DNA of 9,893 bases from Chloroflexota bacterium (GTDB taxonomy: Bacteria; Chloroflexota; Anaerolineae; Aggregatilineales; UBA3940). Made by a program: the position numbers and the translations under genes. Each line of letters begins with the position of its first letter. Positions within the stretch are counted from its first letter, which is position 1. Shown piece after piece: positions 6,688 to 9,893 of this stretch. The notes under the pieces are model-generated. The model made no database searches and had not been told where the DNA came from. It saw only the letters and a list, made by a program, of their open reading frames with translations. The stretch covers positions 1 to 9,893 of the forward strand of contig JAHEME010000071.1 of NCBI GenBank assembly GCA_024643825.1, in the 5' to 3' direction.

Positions 6688-6716
6688 ATTATAGAAGCCG
6701 CGACCGTGCTCGACAA
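6688..6716 (-). promoter_or_regulatory. sigma70-type promoter of the transglycosylase gene
   Basis: On the minus strand TTGTCG (6711-6716, 4/6 to TTGACA), a 17-bp spacer, and a perfect TATAAT (6688-6693). The predicted transcription start near 6681 gives a leader of about 23 nt. It fills most of the 78-bp trmD-transglycosylase gap, so this gene need not depend on the trmD transcript. Confidence 0.72.
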
Positions 6717-6719
6717 TAC

Positions 6720-6735
6720 AGAGTGACCCCACTCT
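6720..6735 (-). terminator. small hairpin just after trmD, weak terminator candidate
   Basis: AGAGTG (6720-6725), loop ACCC, CACTCT (6730-6735) form a perfect 6-bp stem starting 1 bp after the trmD stop codon. The minus-strand sequence after it (TGTATTGTCG) is not a U-tract, so it is at best a weak or factor-assisted terminator, or an mRNA 3'-end stabiliser. Confidence 0.3.
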
Positions 6736-6736
6736 C

Positions 6737-7522
6737 CTATCCCACATCGGAACCCGCGATGCGGGCATCCATTTCAGCGCGCTTGCGTTCGATGTCCTCC
6801 TCAGCAAGTGTGAACAAAAACAGGCTGTCTTCTTTGGATAATTCCGCTGTGAGCAGCAGATCGGGTCTCCTGCGCCACGTACGGCGCAGCGATTCCTCCC
6901 TGCGCCACTTCTCAATCTTTGCCCGGTGACCGGAGATCAGGACGTCTGGCACTGCCAGCCCTCGAAATTCGGGAGGACGTGTGTAGTGAGGATGTTCGAG
7001 CAATCCGGTGGCGTGGCTGTCTTTGGCGGGGGCATCGGGGTCTCCCAACACAGCAGGCAGCAGTCGGACGACGGCATCAACGATCACCATTGCAGCTAAC
7101 TCGCCACCTGTTAGAACATAGTCTCCGATGGAAATCTCGTCGTTGATGACCAACTGGCGCACACGCTCATCGACTCCTTCGTAGTGCCCGCACACCATCG
7201 CCAGTCGTTCAGCCTGAGCAAGCTCCTGCGCGACGGCTTGTGTCAATACCCGTCCCTGTGGGGAGAGCAGGATCACCGGGAAGTCGCGTTCCGCAGGCAG
7301 CACATCCTCGATTGCCGCGATCACTGGTTCCGGCTTCATGATCATGCCGCCTCCGCCTCCATAGGGCGGTTCATCGGCGGTGTTGTGAGTATCAGTCGTA
7401 TAGTCACGAATGTTGTGCAAATGGAGGGAAAACGCACCCATCTCTTGAGCACGTTTCATCATCGACTCAGTGAGTGGGCCTTCAAACATCCCCGGAAACA
7501 GGGTAAAGATGTCAATTCGCAT
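6737..7522 (-). CDS. trmD: tRNA (guanine-N1)-methyltransferase TrmD
   Basis: SPOUT-class, SAM-dependent enzyme that makes m1G37 in tRNAs with G36, preventing +1 frameshifting; normally essential. The 261 residues are the family length. Motifs: MRIDIFTLFPGMFEGPL, DEPPYGGGGGMIMKPEP (50-66), LLSPQGRVL (85-93, knot), LVINDEISIGDYVLTGGELAAM (124-145), VCGHYEGVDERV (110-121), RLLPAVLG (153-160), KDSHATGLLEHPHYTRP (167-183, containing the presumed catalytic Asp168, with Arg153 as partner), and the C-terminal RTWRRRPDLL. The ATG follows the stop of the substrate-binding protein gene by 3 bp with only a poor Shine-Dalgarno, suggesting translational coupling. trmD usually sits in an rpsP-rimM-trmD-rplS cluster; none of these flank it here. 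Confidence 0.97.
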   Translation of the reverse strand: MRIDIFTLFPGMFEGPLTESMMKRAQEMGAFSLHLHNIRDYTTDTHNTADEPPYGGGGGMIMKPEPVIAAIEDVLPAERDFPVILLSPQGRVLTQAVAQELAQAERLAMVCGHYEGVDERVRQLVINDEISIGDYVLTGGELAAMVIVDAVVRLLPAVLGDPDAPAKDSHATGLLEHPHYTRPPEFRGLAVPDVLISGHRAKIEKWRREESLRRTWRRRPDLLLTAELSKEDSLFLFTLAEEDIERKRAEMDARIAGSDVG

Positions 7523-7525
7523 GAT

Positions 7526-9337
7526 CTAAGGATTCTGCGCCGGGTCTATGCGCCATTCATCAAAGCGCAGCGGCCCAGCGTGCAGGGGGGCAAATTCTAC
7601 CCAGGGCTGAAATGCCAGTGGTCGCGCATAGAAGTACACCGGGATCAGGGGCATTTCCCCTCCGGGACCGAAGAATGCATCCTCAACCCGGCTGTAGACA
7701 GCCGCCCGGTTGGTCAAGTCATGGATGCCTGCTGCCCGAAGCAGATCGTCGTCAGCAGCAACACACGGACGCGCCGAATTGAGATAGGCCCGTGGGAAGT
7801 CCTCGCGGCATCCGACAATATCCGCCAACCAGTGCTGCGCATCTGGGTAGTCGGCCTGCCAGTTTAAGATGATTGCGCCGGGGCGCAGGGGGCGGAACTG
7901 GCGTTGAATTGGAGTGGGAGGTTCATGCAGCGCGATCAGAACTTCTTGCAGGGATCGCTGCTCCACCACAATTGTTTCCTCTGAGCAGCCAAGCGTGCTG
8001 CGCCATTGATCGGCGATGTTGTTCGCAATCGCCAACGATGCATCCGAGGTATCGGTCAGTAATGTGATCGCGGGCATCCCTAGGCAGTTGGGGAACCCGG
8101 CCTCAGAAAGAGCCACGCGCGCGGCTTCTGGATCGAAGGTGCTCCCAACCGTCCCGTAGGAGGGTGCGCCGATCATTCCAGGGGGTATAAGCGAAGACGC
8201 GGGTAATGCGGCGAATCCCGCAGGCTCCAGCACAGCGTCGATCAGCGACTGTCGGTCAAGAGAGAGCGCGAGGGCCTGCCGCAGCCCGGCCTGTTCCATC
8301 GGGGGTGTGTCATACGACGGAACAATGATCATCGCAGCCGGGAGGGCATGCAGCCAGAAGCGTGGATCATCCCCAAACGGCGTCGCAGCTATCTGATCGG
8401 GCGGGATGGATGCCATCGCCAGCAGGCCGTCGTTCCACGCCTGATACGCCTGATCGGGATCGTCGTTCAAGCTGATTTGAACCACATCCACGTTGCCAGA
8501 TCGCTCCAAAGGCCAACTCTGGCTGGCGATGAGCGTGTATCCTTCCTCCACCGGGATCGTTGGTTGCAGGAGGTAAGGCCCGCTTGTCCAGATTGTGTCC
8601 GGTTGAGTCCAGGTATCCCCGGTTGTTTCCAGCAAGTCTGCCGGAACGGGGGTTAGAATGGGCGTGGAGAGCAGGGTAGGGAAGATCGCGCCGTTCTGCG
8701 TAAGCTTGAACTCGACTACGGTATCATTCAGTACACGCACACCAATGGTCTGGTTGAGAATCTCTGGCGTGATCCCTTCCGCAGGGAGCGAATAAATCTC
8801 GCGGCATCCTTGAATGAGGAATAGCGAGGCAACCAGAGGTGATGCGGTTTTATTTTGACACACGCGCTGAACCGTGAAAACAACATCGGAAGAGGTGACA
8901 GGTCGTATCTGCTCTATTTCCCCTGTTTCCGCGTTGATGCGCTCCCAGAAGACATCATCGCGCAGATACACTGTCCACGTAAGTCCGTCCTCTGATTGTT
9001 CCCATCGGTCGGCCATCTCAGGTTGCACCGTACCGCTATCGGGATTTCGCTGTGTGAGAGTAATAAACAGATTCGCCACCATGTCCTGCGATGCAGCTTC
9101 CAGCGGGGCGACCAGTGCCGGGTCAAGGGTGCTCGGTTGGCCGCCTATATCAACCCGAATGCTAATCGGGTCAGGCAGCGGAGTCGCTGACGGCTCGATC
9201 TCGGTGGAAGGTGCGTCTGTTTCCTTCGGTTCTTCCGTAACAGGAGTGGCGGAAGACGTGGCTGGCTTACATCCGTTCAGCATCAACGAAAGTGTGATGA
9301 TGACCACTTTGGTTATTGTAAGCTTTCGGAGGTTCAT
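7526..9337 (-). CDS. family-5 ABC transporter substrate-binding lipoprotein
   Basis: Extracellular solute-binding protein of the oligopeptide/dipeptide/nickel class (SBP_bac_5), 603 residues. The N-terminus MNLRKLTITKVVIITLSLML is a lipoprotein signal with lipobox LNGC, lipid on Cys23, followed by a Thr/Pro/Glu/Ser-rich tether (24-57). Family landmarks: GGQPSTLDPAL (65-75), PEMADRWEQSEDGLTWTVYLRDDVFW (106-131), the repeated DVVFTVQRV block, a central QALALSLDRQSLID, LNWQADYPDAQHWL, and near the C-terminus EDAFFGPGGEMPLIPVYFYARP. The ligand, probably a peptide, cannot be told from sequence. No permease or ATPase gene lies beside it, so its transporter must be elsewhere. Its ATG overlaps the TGA of the GNAT gene (ATGA), and trmD starts 3 bp after its stop, so translation of all three is probably coupled. 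Confidence 0.93.
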   Translation of the reverse strand: MNLRKLTITKVVIITLSLMLNGCKPATSSATPVTEEPKETDAPSTEIEPSATPLPDPISIRVDIGGQPSTLDPALVAPLEAASQDMVANLFITLTQRNPDSGTVQPEMADRWEQSEDGLTWTVYLRDDVFWERINAETGEIEQIRPVTSSDVVFTVQRVCQNKTASPLVASLFLIQGCREIYSLPAEGITPEILNQTIGVRVLNDTVVEFKLTQNGAIFPTLLSTPILTPVPADLLETTGDTWTQPDTIWTSGPYLLQPTIPVEEGYTLIASQSWPLERSGNVDVVQISLNDDPDQAYQAWNDGLLAMASIPPDQIAATPFGDDPRFWLHALPAAMIIVPSYDTPPMEQAGLRQALALSLDRQSLIDAVLEPAGFAALPASSLIPPGMIGAPSYGTVGSTFDPEAARVALSEAGFPNCLGMPAITLLTDTSDASLAIANNIADQWRSTLGCSEETIVVEQRSLQEVLIALHEPPTPIQRQFRPLRPGAIILNWQADYPDAQHWLADIVGCREDFPRAYLNSARPCVAADDDLLRAAGIHDLTNRAAVYSRVEDAFFGPGGEMPLIPVYFYARPLAFQPWVEFAPLHAGPLRFDEWRIDPAQNP

Positions 9338-9893
9338 TCAACAAGCCCCGAATCAAGCATGAGGAACATTTCATACTGGCTGAGTGATTCTTCAAACCTC
9401 AGCTCGCGGAGCTTTGGAACAAGGGGATCATCGTCAGGAACATTCACGTAAGAAAAGTCTGCATCCATGTGTAGCTGGAGCACAGATTCTAGCAGGTGTT
9501 CGCCCGCTTCTATCGAACTTGCGGCTGCATCGAGGAAAGCCGCGTGATCAGCTTCTGCTCGGTATACCGCACAACCAATGATGTGATCGTCTATTGGATC
9601 AACCACAGCCAATCCCTCTAACTGTCTAGCAATTGCATGGATGCTACTGGTCTCTCGCTGCCAGGCGTGTTCAACCGCGCTGAGAGTCTCTAGCTCGTGA
9701 AGGGCACGGCTTACCGGGATCATACGCAGCGAGAATCGCTCGTTCACTGCGCCGTTTGTCGGGAATCTGGCAGCAGATCGGAACATCACCAGCAGGCGGC
9801 GGCGTGTGGTAAAACCCAGGGATTCATACAGTGCAGATGCGTGCTTGTTCTGGGCGATCACTTCAAGTTGCAACGAGCGCAGATTGCGCAGGC
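9334..9893 (-). CDS. two-domain GNAT acetyltransferase, N-terminus missing
   Basis: GNAT-family N-acetyltransferase, entering from the right edge; the frame is open to base 9893, so the start is outside the window. The first visible part, LEVIAQNKHASALYESLGF (9811-9867), is the C-terminal acetyl-CoA fold signature of a first GNAT domain. A second, weaker GNAT-like domain follows and ends with NVPDDDPLVPKLRELRF and SLSQYEMFLML, the strand-helix-strand closing a GNAT fold. The second domain lacks a recognisable Q/RxxGxG/A acetyl-CoA loop in this sequence, so it may be non-catalytic. The TTG at 9871 is internal, not a start. It overlaps the binding-protein gene by 4 bp. The acceptor substrate is unknown; the operon gives no clear hint. 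Confidence 0.8.
   Translation of the reverse strand, partial: LRNLRSLQLEVIAQNKHASALYESLGFTTRRRLLVMFRSAARFPTNGAVNERFSLRMIPVSRALHELETLSAVEHAWQRETSSIHAIARQLEGLAVVDPIDDHIIGCAVYRAEADHAAFLDAAASSIEAGEHLLESVLQLHMDADFSYVNVPDDDPLVPKLRELRFEESLSQYEMFLMLDSGLVE

Noticed and set aside
7184..7867. Plus-strand open frame of 227 codons across the trmD and binding-protein genes
   Set aside because: It crosses the junction of two well-recognised minus-strand genes and has no domain resemblance, so it is a frame shadow.
1..9893. tRNA or rRNA genes, CRISPR arrays, insertion sequences, attachment sites, toxin-antitoxin or defence genes
   Set aside because: I looked on both strands and saw no cloverleaf-like segments, regularly spaced repeats, transposase motifs or terminal inverted repeats. 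Gaps are all under about 210 bp and hold only expression signals.

Overview
The window holds eight protein genes, two of them cut by its ends. There is no sign of phage, IS, CRISPR or RNA genes. I think it is chromosomal DNA from a Chloroflexota bacterium (Anaerolineae-like). The support is soft: moderate-to-high GC, lipoproteins with a Thr/Pro/Glu-rich linker after the lipidated Cys, a two-domain GNAT protein, and conserved housekeeping enzymes with divergent motifs. No rRNA or marker tree is available here to confirm it.

Left half, + strand. Two tandem paralogous YbhG/HlyD-type membrane-fusion (adaptor) proteins come first: one partial (1-1140) and one complete lipoprotein (1190-2467). They probably belong to an ABC-type exporter operon whose other genes lie upstream of the window. 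Next comes adenosine deaminase (add, preferred start 2674), closed by a clean intrinsic terminator at 3790-3814. A consensus extended -10 promoter then starts protein-L-isoaspartate methyltransferase (pcm, 3883-4548).

Right half, - strand, converging on pcm with 9 bp between stop codons. Read in the direction of transcription (from 9893 leftwards), the order is a tandem-domain GNAT acetyltransferase (partial), a family-5 ABC substrate-binding lipoprotein, trmD, a membrane-anchored lytic transglycosylase (SLT fold), and a YchF/OLA1-type P-loop NTPase with a TGS domain. GNAT and the binding protein overlap in an ATGA, and trmD follows 3 bp later, so these three look like one translationally coupled unit. 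The transglycosylase has its own good sigma70-type promoter (TTGTCG-17-TATAAT), and the ychF-like gene has a -10 box and a strong Shine-Dalgarno.

Most of this is ordinary housekeeping and transport. The points worth a second look are the placement of trmD behind a GNAT/substrate-binding pair instead of beside rpsP/rimM/rplS, the altered nucleotide-binding motifs of the YchF-like protein, the tandem adaptors with an unusual insertion at the hairpin tip of the first, and an adaptor system in a lineage usually described as lacking a TolC-bearing outer membrane. I did not find a convincing new biological system.
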